DNA of 64,000 nucleotides from Arthrobacter luteolus NBRC 107841 (lineage in GTDB: Bacteria > Actinomycetota > Actinomycetes > Actinomycetales > Micrococcaceae): NCBI RefSeq assembly GCF_001552075.1, contig NZ_BCQM01000005.1:186001-250000 (forward strand), read 5' to 3'. Below, piece after piece: positions 53,749 through 62,585 of this stretch (its first letter is position 1; every line of letters starts with the position of its first letter). Made by a program: the position numbers and the translations under genes. The notes below the pieces were generated by a model, which had not been told where the DNA came from, made no database searches, and saw nothing but the letters and a program-made list of their open reading frames with translations.

Positions 53749-54027
53749 CTACTCGGCGTCCAGATCCGTCTCGAGGACCTTGACCAATTCATCCAGGGCA
53801 GCATCGGCGCCTTCCCCCTCAGCGCGCAGGACAACAACGTCGCCGTGCGAGGCGCCCAGGCTCATCAGGGCCAGCATGCTCGTGGCATCCATAGCGTCTT
53901 CTGCAGGGTCTCCCTCCATTCCGATCGTCACCTCCACCGGCTGCGCCGCGGCGGCTTCCGCGAACAGGGAAGCCGGGCGGGCATGCAGCCCAACGCGGCT
54001 GGCTATGGTTGCAGAACGTTCTGGCAT
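53749..54027 (-). CDS. ptsH: Phosphocarrier protein HPr
   Basis: A 92-residue HPr with His15 in the active-site motif SRVGLHARPASLF and a conserved serine segment (ATSMLALMSLGASHGD). It relays phosphate from EI to the EII permeases. Encoded 51 bp downstream of ptsI in the same direction, at the end of a fruK-fruA-ptsI-ptsH block. A second HPr-like domain is fused to DhaM at 30759. Confidence 0.95.
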   Translation of the reverse strand: MPERSATIASRVGLHARPASLFAEAAAAQPVEVTIGMEGDPAEDAMDATSMLALMSLGASHGDVVVLRAEGEGADAALDELVKVLETDLDAE

Positions 54028-54078
54028 GGGAGGTTCCTTCCGGTTGGGTTGGCTGTGGTGTCTGCTGCCGGGCTGCGG

Positions 54079-55773
54079 CTACAGTCCGAGTTTGTCGAGG
54101 ATGGGCAGTTTGGTACGGACCTGGGACCTGGCTTCTGCAGCAGTCTGGGAGGAGAGCGCCACGCGGGCAAGCTCCTGGGCCTGGGCCAGCGTCACTGACG
54201 CCAGTACCGCTCCGACGGTGGACAACGCGCGCGGCGTCATGGAGAGGGTGTTGACGCCCAGACCGGTCAGGACGACGGCGAGGGCGGGGTCCGCTGCCGC
54301 CTCGCCGCAGACCCCAACGTTCCGGGGCCGGCTGTCCGCCGCGCCCGCCTGTGCGGCGCCGTCCACCGTCATGCCGATGAGCTGCAGGACGGCCGGCTGC
54401 CAGGGGTCGTTGAGCGTGGCCAGGGTGCCAAGCTGCCGGTCAGCAGCCATGGCGTACTGCGTCAGGTCATTGGTGCCCAGGGAAGCGAACTTCACCTTGG
54501 ACAGCACAGCCTGGGATTTGATCGCCGCGGCCGGAACCTCGATCATCACGCCCGCGGTGGCGAGCCCGGCTCCGGCACACATCACCGCGAAATCGCTGGC
54601 TTCATCGGCGGTGGAGATCATTGGCGCCATGACCCACACATCGGCTTCGTGTGATCCGGCGGCAGCAGCAATGGCCTCGAGCTGCCGGGCGAGGACCCCG
54701 GGAGAGGAACGGTCGGTGCGGAATCCACGGACCCCCAGCGCAGGGTTGGGTTCGGTGGCGTCGGTCAGGAACGGCAGGGGCTTGTCCGCACCGGCATCCA
54801 AGGTCCGGATCACGACTTTCTTGCCCGGGAAGGCGGCAAACACGTCCCCGTAGGCGGCAACCTGTTCCTCCAGGCTGGGCTCGGTATCACGTCCGAGGAA
54901 ACAGAACTCGGTCCGCAGCAGCCCGACACCCTCGGCTCCGGCGGTAGCGGCAGCAGCCGCGTCCTTGCCCGATCCCACGTTGGCCAGCAGCGGCACCCGG
55001 TGGCCGTCCGACGTCGTTCCGATGCCGTTAAAGGCCGGAAGCGACGCCCGGGAAGCGTATTTCTGTGCCGCGTCCCGTTCTGCGGGACCGGGGTCCACAA
55101 CCACGCTCCCGCCAGCTCCATCGAGGTAGACCTCAGCGCCGTCGGGAATCGAGTCGGCGCCCACCGCTCCCACGACCGCGGGCAAGCCCAGGGAGCGGGC
55201 CAGGATCGCGGTGTGGGACTGCGGACCGCCGCCGCTGGTCACCAGTCCGATGACCAGGGAGGGGTCCAACGTGGCGGTGTCCGCCGGAGCCAGTTCCTCG
55301 GCGGTAAGGATGAATGGAACGTCCGACGCCGGGATCCCGGGAGCGGGCAGCCCGTCCAGCTGCGCCACGATGCGCGCCCGGACATCCAGGACGTCCTGGG
55401 TCCGTTCGGCCATATAACCGCCCAGGCTCTGGAGCATGGCTGCGACTTCCAGCCCGGCCTCCCAGACGGCGCGGTCGGCGGCCATGCCGTTGTTGATATG
55501 TTTGCCGGCGGCTTTCAGCAGCATGGGGTCCGTCGCCATCATCGCGGTCGCGTCAAGGACCGCCTTGGCGTCGCCGGAGGCCGCGGCGGAGCGCCGCTTC
55601 AGATCCTCCCGCACGTTCTCCGCGGCGTCCTTCAGGCGTTCCTTTTCCGCGTCCACGGAACTGCCGGGACCAAACCTTGACTCGGCGTCGGGCTCCGGAA
55701 CGGGCGGGGGCATCCGCAGCGACGGGCCGAGGACCCGGCCCGGGCTGACACCGATTCCCTTGATGGTGCGCAT
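54079..55773 (-). CDS. ptsI: PTS enzyme I (phosphoenolpyruvate-protein phosphotransferase)
   Basis: A 564-residue EI. The phospho-accepting histidine lies in GGGPQSHTAILARSLGLP near residue 187; the PEP-binding barrel includes LLRTEFCFLGRD, KVVIRTLDAGADKPL and the cysteine-containing NVGVCGEAAADP. The N-terminus starts RTIKGIGVSPGRVLG. Length is normal. It follows fruA by 33 bp, so fructose-responsive expression of general PTS genes is suggested. Confidence 0.97.
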   Translation of the reverse strand: MRTIKGIGVSPGRVLGPSLRMPPPVPEPDAESRFGPGSSVDAEKERLKDAAENVREDLKRRSAAASGDAKAVLDATAMMATDPMLLKAAGKHINNGMAADRAVWEAGLEVAAMLQSLGGYMAERTQDVLDVRARIVAQLDGLPAPGIPASDVPFILTAEELAPADTATLDPSLVIGLVTSGGGPQSHTAILARSLGLPAVVGAVGADSIPDGAEVYLDGAGGSVVVDPGPAERDAAQKYASRASLPAFNGIGTTSDGHRVPLLANVGSGKDAAAAATAGAEGVGLLRTEFCFLGRDTEPSLEEQVAAYGDVFAAFPGKKVVIRTLDAGADKPLPFLTDATEPNPALGVRGFRTDRSSPGVLARQLEAIAAAAGSHEADVWVMAPMISTADEASDFAVMCAGAGLATAGVMIEVPAAAIKSQAVLSKVKFASLGTNDLTQYAMAADRQLGTLATLNDPWQPAVLQLIGMTVDGAAQAGAADSRPRNVGVCGEAAADPALAVVLTGLGVNTLSMTPRALSTVGAVLASVTLAQAQELARVALSSQTAAEARSQVRTKLPILDKLGL

Positions 55774-55806
55774 TTCTGTACCTCTCTGTGGACTCGTCTC
55801 AGGTCC

Positions 55807-57990
55807 CTAGGCGACAACGGGTTCTTCGGCCATCTTCGGGGCGGTGAGGCGCTTGAGGCCGACCAGCACCAATGCCGTAACGACCATCCCGGCGATGATG
55901 GCCACAAGGAACATAAAGAAGTTCCCAATCGCGAAGAACACGAAAAGCCCGCCATGCGGCGCCTGCGACGTTACGCCGGCTGCCATGCAGATGCCACCGG
56001 CCACCGCCCCGCCGAGCATTGTGGAGGGAATAACCCGCAGCGGATCCGAGGCGGCGAAGGGAATGGCGCCTTCGGAAATGAATGCCGCGCCCAGTACCCA
56101 GGCTGCCTTGCCGTTCTCCCGCAGGGCCATGGTGAACTGGCTCTTGTCCAGCACCGTGGCCAGCGCCATGCCCAGCGGCGGGACCATGCCGGCAGCCATC
56201 ACGGCAGCCATAATCTCCCACGGGGCCTGGTTTTCAAACGATGCTTCGCCGAGTCCGGCGACCGCAAAGGCATAGGCAACCTTGTTGATGGGTCCGCCGA
56301 GGTCCGCGCCCATCATCAGGCCGAGGATCGCGCCCAGGCCGATGGCCGCCACACCGGTGAGCCCGGACAGCCAGTTGTTCAGGGCAAGGGTGAGTGCAGC
56401 GATAGGGCCGCCCAGCACGAGCAGGAGCAGCCCGGAGGCTATCAGCGAACCCAGCAGGGGGATGATCACTACGGGCATCAGGCCGCGCAGCCAGGCTGGA
56501 ACCTTCCAGCGGCCCACCCACATGGCCACATACCCGGCGAGCAGGCCGCCCGCGATGCCGCCGAGGAAGCCTGCGTCCATAAACAGGGCGACGGCGCCGG
56601 CGGTAAAGCCCGGTGCGATTCCGGGCCGGTCCGCGAGGGCATAGGCGATGTAGCCGGCCAGCGCCGGAACCAGGAAGCCCAGCGAGATGGTGCCGATTTT
56701 CCAGAAGACGGCCCCCAGATAGGCCCACAGTCCTTCGGGCGGGAGGTTGAACAGGCCGGACCCGGCCAGCAGGTTGTCGCCGTTGGCGACCCCGGCCTCG
56801 TCCGACAGTGCGAGTTCGTATCCGCCGAGCAGGAAGCCCAGTGCGATGAGGAGGCCGCCGCCGGCCACGAAGGGAATCATGTAGCTGACGCCGGTGAGCA
56901 GGGCACGCTTGAGCTGCCCGCCGAAATTCTCACCGCCGGAGGCTGCACGTTCCTCGCCGCCGCCGCCTCCGCCTGCCACCTTCCGGGAGTTCGGATCCTT
57001 CGCCGCGGCCAGGGCCTCGTCGATCATCACCCCGGGCTCGTCGATGCCCCGCTTGACCGGGCCGCTGACCACCGGTTTGCCGGCAAACCGGCCCTTGTCC
57101 CGGACATCAACGTCGACCGCGAAAATCACGGCGTCGGCGTTCTTGATGATTTCCGGATCCAGAGGGGTGGCTCCGGCCGACCCCTGGGTTTCCACCTGCA
57201 GATCAATGCCGCGTTCCGCAGCGGCTGCAGCCAGGGAATCCGCCGCCATATAGGTGTGGGCAATTCCGGTGGGGCAGGCGGTCACCGCCACGAGCCGGTG
57301 CGGCGCAGCCCCGGACTGGGCCTCATGTCCCTCGTCCGCCGCAGCCGCTCCGGTGCCGCCCTCCGGACCTGAGGTTCCCCGCGTGCCGGCTGCGCCAGCC
57401 CCGGCCGCCGCGCCAGCTCCCGCGGCGGCGCCCGCTCCGGCGGCGGCGCCCGCCCCCGCTGAGGCAGGGCTCCCGGCCTGGTGGGCGCCGGCAGAACCCG
57501 GTTCACCAGCTCCCGCGGTATCCGGCCCCGGTGCAGGCCCCAGCCCGAGGGCGCCGTCAACGAGTTCCACAACTGCCTGCGGCGTTTCCGCGCTGCGCAG
57601 GGCAGCGGTGAAATCCTTCTTGATCAAGGACCGCGCCAGCTTAGCCAGCAGCTGCAGGTGTTCCTGGTCAGCACCTTCCGGTGCCGCGATGAAGAAGACG
57701 ATGTCCGCCGGCCCGTCCTTAGCGCCCCAATCCACGGCGGGCTGCAGCCGCGCCATGGCCAGGCTGGCTTGGGTCACGGCCGCGGAACGGCAGTGCGGGA
57801 TGGCGATGCCGCCCGGGACGCCGGTTGCCGTCTTTTGCTCCCGGGCCATGGCATCGGCATACAGTTCATCGAAACCCGTGGCGCGTCCGGCAGCGACCAC
57901 CTTTTCTGCAAGGAAGCGGATGACCTGGTCCCGTGAACTGCCAAGATTCTGGTCCAGGGTAACCAGGTCCGGTGTAATAAGGTCTGACAT
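55807..57990 (-). CDS. fruA: PTS fructose transporter subunit IIABC
   Basis: A 727-residue fused permease that imports fructose as fructose-1-phosphate. Order: EIIA (residues about 1-150, phospho-His near 65 in GIAIPHCRSAAV), an Ala/Gly/Pro linker of about 65 residues built partly from 18-bp DNA repeats, EIIB (phospho-Cys near 237 in TACPTGIAHTYMAADSL), a Gly-rich linker, and EIIC with about eight to ten membrane helices (GVSYMIPFVAGGGLLIALGF). Its ATG overlaps the fruK TGA, so the two are coupled. Confidence 0.96.
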   Translation of the reverse strand: MSDLITPDLVTLDQNLGSSRDQVIRFLAEKVVAAGRATGFDELYADAMAREQKTATGVPGGIAIPHCRSAAVTQASLAMARLQPAVDWGAKDGPADIVFFIAAPEGADQEHLQLLAKLARSLIKKDFTAALRSAETPQAVVELVDGALGLGPAPGPDTAGAGEPGSAGAHQAGSPASAGAGAAAGAGAAAGAGAAAGAGAAGTRGTSGPEGGTGAAAADEGHEAQSGAAPHRLVAVTACPTGIAHTYMAADSLAAAAAERGIDLQVETQGSAGATPLDPEIIKNADAVIFAVDVDVRDKGRFAGKPVVSGPVKRGIDEPGVMIDEALAAAKDPNSRKVAGGGGGGEERAASGGENFGGQLKRALLTGVSYMIPFVAGGGLLIALGFLLGGYELALSDEAGVANGDNLLAGSGLFNLPPEGLWAYLGAVFWKIGTISLGFLVPALAGYIAYALADRPGIAPGFTAGAVALFMDAGFLGGIAGGLLAGYVAMWVGRWKVPAWLRGLMPVVIIPLLGSLIASGLLLLVLGGPIAALTLALNNWLSGLTGVAAIGLGAILGLMMGADLGGPINKVAYAFAVAGLGEASFENQAPWEIMAAVMAAGMVPPLGMALATVLDKSQFTMALRENGKAAWVLGAAFISEGAIPFAASDPLRVIPSTMLGGAVAGGICMAAGVTSQAPHGGLFVFFAIGNFFMFLVAIIAGMVVTALVLVGLKRLTAPKMAEEPVVA
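57404..57457 (-). repeat. 18-bp tandem repeat in the fruA linker
   Basis: Three 18-bp units starting at 57404, 57422 and 57440 encode the Ala/Gly linker (GAGAAA-type) between EIIA and EIIB; a partial copy flanks them. Same unit length as the repeat in the YdbT-like gene, but a different sequence. Confidence 0.7.
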
Positions 57991-59051
57991 CAGGATTGCT
58001 CCTTAGATGAGGTTGGTGCAGGTCCGCGCCTGGTGCTGGAAGCAGGAACCGGCCGCAGTTCCACCGGCGTGACAGTGACCTCCTCGGGCCGGGTTTCGTC
58101 CAGCGAAGGCACGGTGGTGCCGGGCAGTGACGCAGCAGCCGCGCCGTGTGCCACTGCCTGCCGAAGACAGTCCTGCGGCGGTTTTCCGGCAGATTCGGCC
58201 AGCAGATAGCCGGCCAGTGAGGAGTCGCCGGCGCCGACCGTGGACCGTGCCGTGACCGGCGGGCGGGTAGCCAGCCAGGCACCGTCGGACGTCACCAGGA
58301 GTGCACCCCTGGCACCGAGGGTGGCCAGGACGGTCTGCACACCCCGCTCGATCAGCGTCAGCGCCGCGCCGGCAGCCAGCGAAGGATCAGCCTCAAGGTC
58401 ATCGCCCGTGGCGATGCCGGTGACCTCCGCCAGTTCTTCGCCGTTGGGCTTCAGGAGATTGGGTGCAGCCCCATGCAGCAGTGCACCCAGGAGGGGCGGC
58501 CCGGAGGAGTCGATGGCAAGGGCGGGAGTGTTGTTGGGGAAGCGCCGCCGTACGGCATCGGCGGCTACAGCGTAGAAATCTGCGGGAACCCCGGGCGGCA
58601 GCGATCCGGCCAGCACCAGCCAGCGCGCCGGCTCGCCTTCATCCGGTCCGGTGCACGCCTCCAAGGTCAAGGCCAGCAGGTTTTCCTGGACCGCCGTGCC
58701 GAGCTGCGGGCCGGGAAGATTGATCTTGGTGGTGGTTCCATCCGGTTCCGTGAACGTGAGATTCGCGCGCAGGGCGGCTCCAATGGGCAGGTTCCGGTGG
58801 TTGATGCCCGCAGCCCGCAGGCCTGCCATCACGGGATCCTCGTTATCCCCGGGGAGCACGGCCACACAGTCCGAGCCGGAGGCCTTGAGTGCCCGGCAGA
58901 CGTTCACGCCCTTCCCGCCGGGTTCTTCATGGACTCCCACAGCCCGCTGGACAGCCCCGCGGGCCAGGACTCCGGAGAGTTCCACGGTCCGGTCCAGACT
59001 GGGGTTGGCGGTCAGCGTCACTATGGCGCCCCGGTTTGTCCCTGAGTACAT
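57990..59051 (-). CDS. fruK: 1-phosphofructokinase
   Basis: A 353-residue PfkB-family kinase converting fructose-1-phosphate to fructose-1,6-bisphosphate. The N-terminus VTLTANPSLDRTVELSG and GGKGVNVCRALKASG are the first PfkB signature; the C-terminal signature is STVGAGDSSLAGYLLA with the catalytic aspartate. It is first in the fruK-fruA-ptsI-ptsH run. The DeoR-type fruR gene often found before fruK is missing here; the divergent esterase gene lies 147 bp upstream instead. Confidence 0.93.
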   Translation of the reverse strand: MYSGTNRGAIVTLTANPSLDRTVELSGVLARGAVQRAVGVHEEPGGKGVNVCRALKASGSDCVAVLPGDNEDPVMAGLRAAGINHRNLPIGAALRANLTFTEPDGTTTKINLPGPQLGTAVQENLLALTLEACTGPDEGEPARWLVLAGSLPPGVPADFYAVAADAVRRRFPNNTPALAIDSSGPPLLGALLHGAAPNLLKPNGEELAEVTGIATGDDLEADPSLAAGAALTLIERGVQTVLATLGARGALLVTSDGAWLATRPPVTARSTVGAGDSSLAGYLLAESAGKPPQDCLRQAVAHGAAAASLPGTTVPSLDETRPEEVTVTPVELRPVPASSTRRGPAPTSSKEQS

Positions 59052-59198
59052 GAGCCCCCGCTATCAGCAGCCGCGGCGCACATCTATGCGCTGTCTGAAA
59101 CTGTAGATTCCTGCCATGCCCAACACAATGGTCGGCAGGCGGCCCGGCGGGCGCGGGGGCAAACGCGCCCGGGCACGCTCCGGCCCTACTCTGGAGGG

Positions 59199-59846
59199 AT
59201 GCATCACCTCATCTGGTCCGCACCTGCCGCCGAGCGTCCGGGCACCCACCTCCTGGTGATGCTTCACGGTTACGGCTCGGATGAAACCGCGATGCAGGCG
59301 CTCTTCCACTCCCTTCCGCCCGGGATCACCGGGGTTGCGCTGCGGGGTAAATTTCACGTAGGAGAGAGTTTCGGCTGGTTCCTGCTGGATCCGATGCTGG
59401 ACTCCGATGCCGCGGAGGTTCTCCAGGCAGGCTCGGAGCTGCTGGCCACGATCTCCACACTTGAGCAGCAGGGCAGCTTCACGGGGGTATCACTTCTCGG
59501 GTTCTCGCAGGGCATGGCGCTCGCCGTCACTGCACTGCGGCTGCGCCCGGCCGCGTTCACCAGCGCCGTGGGGCTCTCCGGATTCGTCGTGGAAAGCGAA
59601 CTGCTGGCCATGGCGGAGCCCCTGACGCCCAAGGTGCCCTTTTTCTGGGGCAGGGACCGGGCCGACTGGGTAATCCACTCAGAGGCCATCGCGGCAGCAG
59701 GCAGATGGCTCGAACTCAACACCCTGCTGACCGCCAGGACATACCCGGGAATGGGGCACCGGATCGAATCAGACGAAATGCGGGACATAGCTGTCTTCCT
59801 GCGCCGTTTCGCCTTGGCGCCGCAGAAAAATAAGGTCACTGATTAA
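59199..59846 (+). CDS. Phospholipase/carboxylesterase family hydrolase
   Basis: A 215-residue alpha/beta hydrolase of the YpfH/carboxylesterase type. Oxyanion-hole motif LVMLHGYGSDETAMQ (about 20-34), nucleophile elbow LLGFSQGMALAVTAL (GFSQG), and the catalytic histidine in YPGMGHRIESDEM near the C-terminus. Substrate unknown. Monocistronic; divergent from fruK. Confidence 0.87.
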   Translation: MHHLIWSAPAAERPGTHLLVMLHGYGSDETAMQALFHSLPPGITGVALRGKFHVGESFGWFLLDPMLDSDAAEVLQAGSELLATISTLEQQGSFTGVSLLGFSQGMALAVTALRLRPAAFTSAVGLSGFVVESELLAMAEPLTPKVPFFWGRDRADWVIHSEAIAAAGRWLELNTLLTARTYPGMGHRIESDEMRDIAVFLRRFALAPQKNKVTD

Positions 59847-59904
59847 GGCCCTGACTAGGCATGATACAAAAAACAGGGATAAATTTACGCGAAACCGGCT
59901 TCGC

Positions 59905-59920
59905 ATAAGCATGCTTATGA
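59905..59920. promoter_or_regulatory. Perfect 16-bp palindrome, TAAG-N4-CTTA copy 3
   Basis: CATAAGCATGCTTATG, a perfect palindrome containing the TAAG-CATG-CTTA core (59907-59918), followed by a repeat of its half-site GCTTATG at 59927-59933. It ends 75 bp before the GlsB/YeaQ-type gene. A dimeric regulator or an alternative sigma factor could read it. Confidence 0.5.
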
Positions 59921-59995
59921 AGTAGGCTTATGGAAAGCGTGGCCCACAGGCCATGTTGACTTTCACCAGTCACTCACACAGCGAGGAGTATTCAC

Positions 59996-60262
59996 ATGGG
60001 TATCATTGCTTTCCTTATTCTGGGACTCATTGCAGGTGCTATTGCGAAGGCTCTGCTTCCGGGACGCCAGGGCGGCGGATGGGTTATCACCCTCGTTCTC
60101 GGTGTTGTAGGTGCCCTTCTGGGCGGTTTCATCGGCAACGCCATCTTCAATGTTGGCCTTGAGAACTTCTGGTCGCTCCAGACCTGGATCGTGGCCATTC
60201 TTGGCTCGATCGTCGTCCTGCTGGTTTACGGCATGATCACCAAGCGTGGTGCCCGGGCCTAG
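59996..60262 (+). CDS. GlsB/YeaQ/YmgE family membrane protein
   Basis: An 88-residue membrane protein with three hydrophobic helices (about residues 3-20, 28-50 and 62-80). GIIAFLILGLIAGAIAKALLPG and GGGWVITLVLGVVGALLGGF are the transglycosylase-associated/GlsB family pattern. Members are general stress proteins of unknown mechanism. GAGGAG precedes the ATG. Preceded by the 16-bp palindrome and followed by a strong terminator, so it is monocistronic. Confidence 0.92.
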   Translation: MGIIAFLILGLIAGAIAKALLPGRQGGGWVITLVLGVVGALLGGFIGNAIFNVGLENFWSLQTWIVAILGSIVVLLVYGMITKRGARA

Positions 60263-60295
60263 CCAGGCCAGGGCGCGGGACTTACCCGCAGCCAG

Positions 60296-60333
60296 CGAAC
60301 GGGTCCACGGGATAACTTCCGTGGACCCGTTCG
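60296..60333 (+). terminator. Terminator after the GlsB-type gene
   Basis: Perfect 15-bp stem (60296-60310 with 60319-60333), 8-nt loop, followed by TCTTT. Confidence 0.75.
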
Positions 60334-60399
60334 TCTTTAACCCCGCTCGCGTAGGCTGGGTGGGCGGATGAATCCGGTACACGTAAGGAGCGAATGCGC

Positions 60400-61146
60400 A
60401 TGGGCTTCAAGACCACCAGTGCCCTCAGGCTTGCCGGCGGAGCGGTTTTTGACCGGGACGGCAAGCCGAAGTCCCACATTGCCCGCGGAATCGAGCGGGC
60501 TGTGGAAGTGCAGCGCCCGCTGGTGCTGGCCAACATCCGCCGGCTGCAGCGCAGGCATCCAGAGGCCTCAGCAGCAGAACTGGTCAAAATCCTCGAGCAC
60601 CACTACCTTGCAGCTGTCGCCGGAGGCGGAGCAGCCGTTGGGGCAACCGCCGTCGTTCCTGCGGTGGGAACCGCTGCCGCGCTCGGGCTGTCCGCAGCCG
60701 CCACCTTCGGCTTCCTGGAAGCGACCGCTCTTTACGCCCAGTCCGTGGCGGAGCTGCACGGTGTCCGGCTCCAGGACCCGGAGCGGTCCCGCACGGTTGT
60801 TATGGCGATCATGCTGGGTGAAGAGGGCACGGCCATGATGCAGCAGCTCAGCAAGGGAAAGCCCTGGGGCAGTGCGATGGGCAGCGCATCCTCGGGAATG
60901 CTGGGCAGCATAGGCTCCTCCATCCGCAAGCAGTTCATGCGGAAGATGCTGGCCAAGCAGGGGTCCGTCATTATTGGACGGGCGCTTCCGCTGGGGATCG
61001 GGGCCGTGATCGGCGGGGCCGGGAACTACACCATGGGCCGCTCCGTCATCAAGGCAACCCACCGGGCCTTCGGCGAAGCTCCGGGCGCTATCCCGGGAGA
61101 GCTTGCGGCGGACATCCGCGCACTTCCCGAACGCCGGTCCGCCTAG
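60400..61146 (+). CDS. Conserved hypothetical protein with hydrophobic Gly/Ala segments
   Basis: A 248-residue protein. An N-terminal soluble part (GIERAVEVQRPLVLANIRRLQRRHPEASAAELVKIL) is followed by Gly/Ala-rich hydrophobic segments (AAVAGGGAAVGATAVVPAVG, residues about 68-107) and another near 200-220 (ALPLGIGAVIGGAGNYTMG). This recalls EcsC-like membrane-associated proteins, but I am not certain. ATG 60400 is chosen because AAGGAG lies 9 bp away; ATG 60394 would leave only 3 bp. It ends on a CTAG shared with the convergent DUF445 gene. Confidence 0.65.
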   Translation: MGFKTTSALRLAGGAVFDRDGKPKSHIARGIERAVEVQRPLVLANIRRLQRRHPEASAAELVKILEHHYLAAVAGGGAAVGATAVVPAVGTAAALGLSAAATFGFLEATALYAQSVAELHGVRLQDPERSRTVVMAIMLGEEGTAMMQQLSKGKPWGSAMGSASSGMLGSIGSSIRKQFMRKMLAKQGSVIIGRALPLGIGAVIGGAGNYTMGRSVIKATHRAFGEAPGAIPGELAADIRALPERRSA

Positions 61147-62402
61147 CCGAAGATGGCGTGGGCCACGGTGAAGATGGCCAGGCCAGCGAGTGAACCCACC
61201 ACGGTTCCGTTAATCCGGATGAACTGCAGGTCCTTTCCGACCTGCAGTTCGATTTTCTCCGAGGTTTCTTCGGCGTCCCAGCGTTCCACTGTCTCCGTGA
61301 TCACTCCGGCGATGTCCTTGCGGTAGGTGCGCACGAGGTAACCCGCTGCATCAGCGACGTAGGCGTTGACCTTCGCTGCCAGCTCCGGATCGCTGACCAG
61401 CCGCGCGCCGAAATCCTGCACGGCTGCCTTGAAATTGGTGGTTAGTTCACTGTCTGGATCGTCCACCGCATCGCTCAGTGCCGACTTGATGGTGCTCCAG
61501 GTCTGGGTGACCAGCTCCCGGACCCTGGGATCGTCCAGCACCTGTTCCTTGACGCGCTCAGCCTTGGCCATCGCCTCCGGATCATGCTGCAGGTCCCTGG
61601 CGAGGCCGCGGAGATAGTTATCCAGCGCCACCCGGACCTGGTGGTTCGGGTCATCCTGCACGGCCGCGAGGAACCGGTTCAGTTCAACCTGGACACGGTC
61701 TCCCACCAGGTCGTCCAGGAACCCGGGCACCCAGGAGGGGGAACGCTCCGCGACCAGCCGGGAAACGACGTCGGGGTTCTGCTGCACCCAGTCGCTTAGG
61801 CTGTCCACCAGCAGGTCCACCAGCTGATGGTGATGGCCTTCATCGAAGATCCGTTCGGCCATGCGGCCGGCGGGCGGGCCCCAGGGCACATCCACCACAT
61901 GCCGGCGGAACATGGATTCAAGGACGTCCCGGACTGCCTCATCGTCGAGCACGCGGAGGATGCCCCGGATCGCTGCCGCTCCCTCCCGGGCAACGCGGTC
62001 CGCGCTCTCCGGCCGGGCCAGCCAGGCGCCGGCCCGCTGCGCTATCCCGATGGAGGCCAGCTTGGCTTCCACGACCTCGTCGGAGAGGAAGTTGTCCTCG
62101 ACGAAGTCGCCCAGGGTGGCGCCAATCTGGTCCTTGTTCCGCGGGATGATTGCCGTGTGCGGGATCTTGATCCCGAGCGGATGTTTGAACAGTGCGGTCA
62201 CCGCAAACCAATCCGCCAGCGCACCGACCATACCGCCCTCGGCGGCGGCCCGGACATACTGCAGCCAGGGGTATTGGTCCTGCAGGGCGAAGGCCACCAC
62301 AAAAATGATGCCCAGAATGACCAGCAGACTGGTGGCCACGAGCTTCATCCGGCGCAGGGCGGCGGCCTTCACCGCATCCTTCTCCAGCAATGGCGTGCTC
62401 AC
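61143..62402 (-). CDS. DUF445 domain membrane protein
   Basis: A 419-residue protein of the DUF445 (YheB-like) family. After a hydrophilic leader with KAAALRRMKLVATSLLVIL there is a membrane helix (about 20-42), then the family core GGMVGALADWFAVTALFKHPLGIKIPHTAIIP, a long helical region, and a C-terminal membrane helix (VVGSLAGLAIFTVAHAIF). Function unknown. GTG 62402 starts the family-like sequence; the open frame continues upstream through the tandem repeats but that part is not protein-like. Confidence 0.85.
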   Translation of the reverse strand: MSTPLLEKDAVKAAALRRMKLVATSLLVILGIIFVVAFALQDQYPWLQYVRAAAEGGMVGALADWFAVTALFKHPLGIKIPHTAIIPRNKDQIGATLGDFVEDNFLSDEVVEAKLASIGIAQRAGAWLARPESADRVAREGAAAIRGILRVLDDEAVRDVLESMFRRHVVDVPWGPPAGRMAERIFDEGHHHQLVDLLVDSLSDWVQQNPDVVSRLVAERSPSWVPGFLDDLVGDRVQVELNRFLAAVQDDPNHQVRVALDNYLRGLARDLQHDPEAMAKAERVKEQVLDDPRVRELVTQTWSTIKSALSDAVDDPDSELTTNFKAAVQDFGARLVSDPELAAKVNAYVADAAGYLVRTYRKDIAGVITETVERWDAEETSEKIELQVGKDLQFIRINGTVVGSLAGLAIFTVAHAIFG

Positions 62403-62585
62403 CGGCGTGCCCCGGATCCGGCTGCGGACCGCGCAGCCCGCAAATTCGCGGCAATCCAAGAAAGCGGGCGACCAAACATGCAGCAACTCCTGGGCTAGAG
62501 TGCGGGACAGCGTATTCCAGGCGTCCGGCTCTTCCGGTGCCTGCGCGAACCGGCACTGCCATCTAACCAGCACCAGGGACTCTCG
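62403..62585. other. Non-coding region upstream of the DUF445 gene
   Basis: First 183 bp of the only gap longer than 300 bp (62403-62806). It should hold the promoter of the DUF445 gene. I see no gene, no clear -35/-10 pair and no strong hairpin in it; the tandem repeat array follows. Confidence 0.5.
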
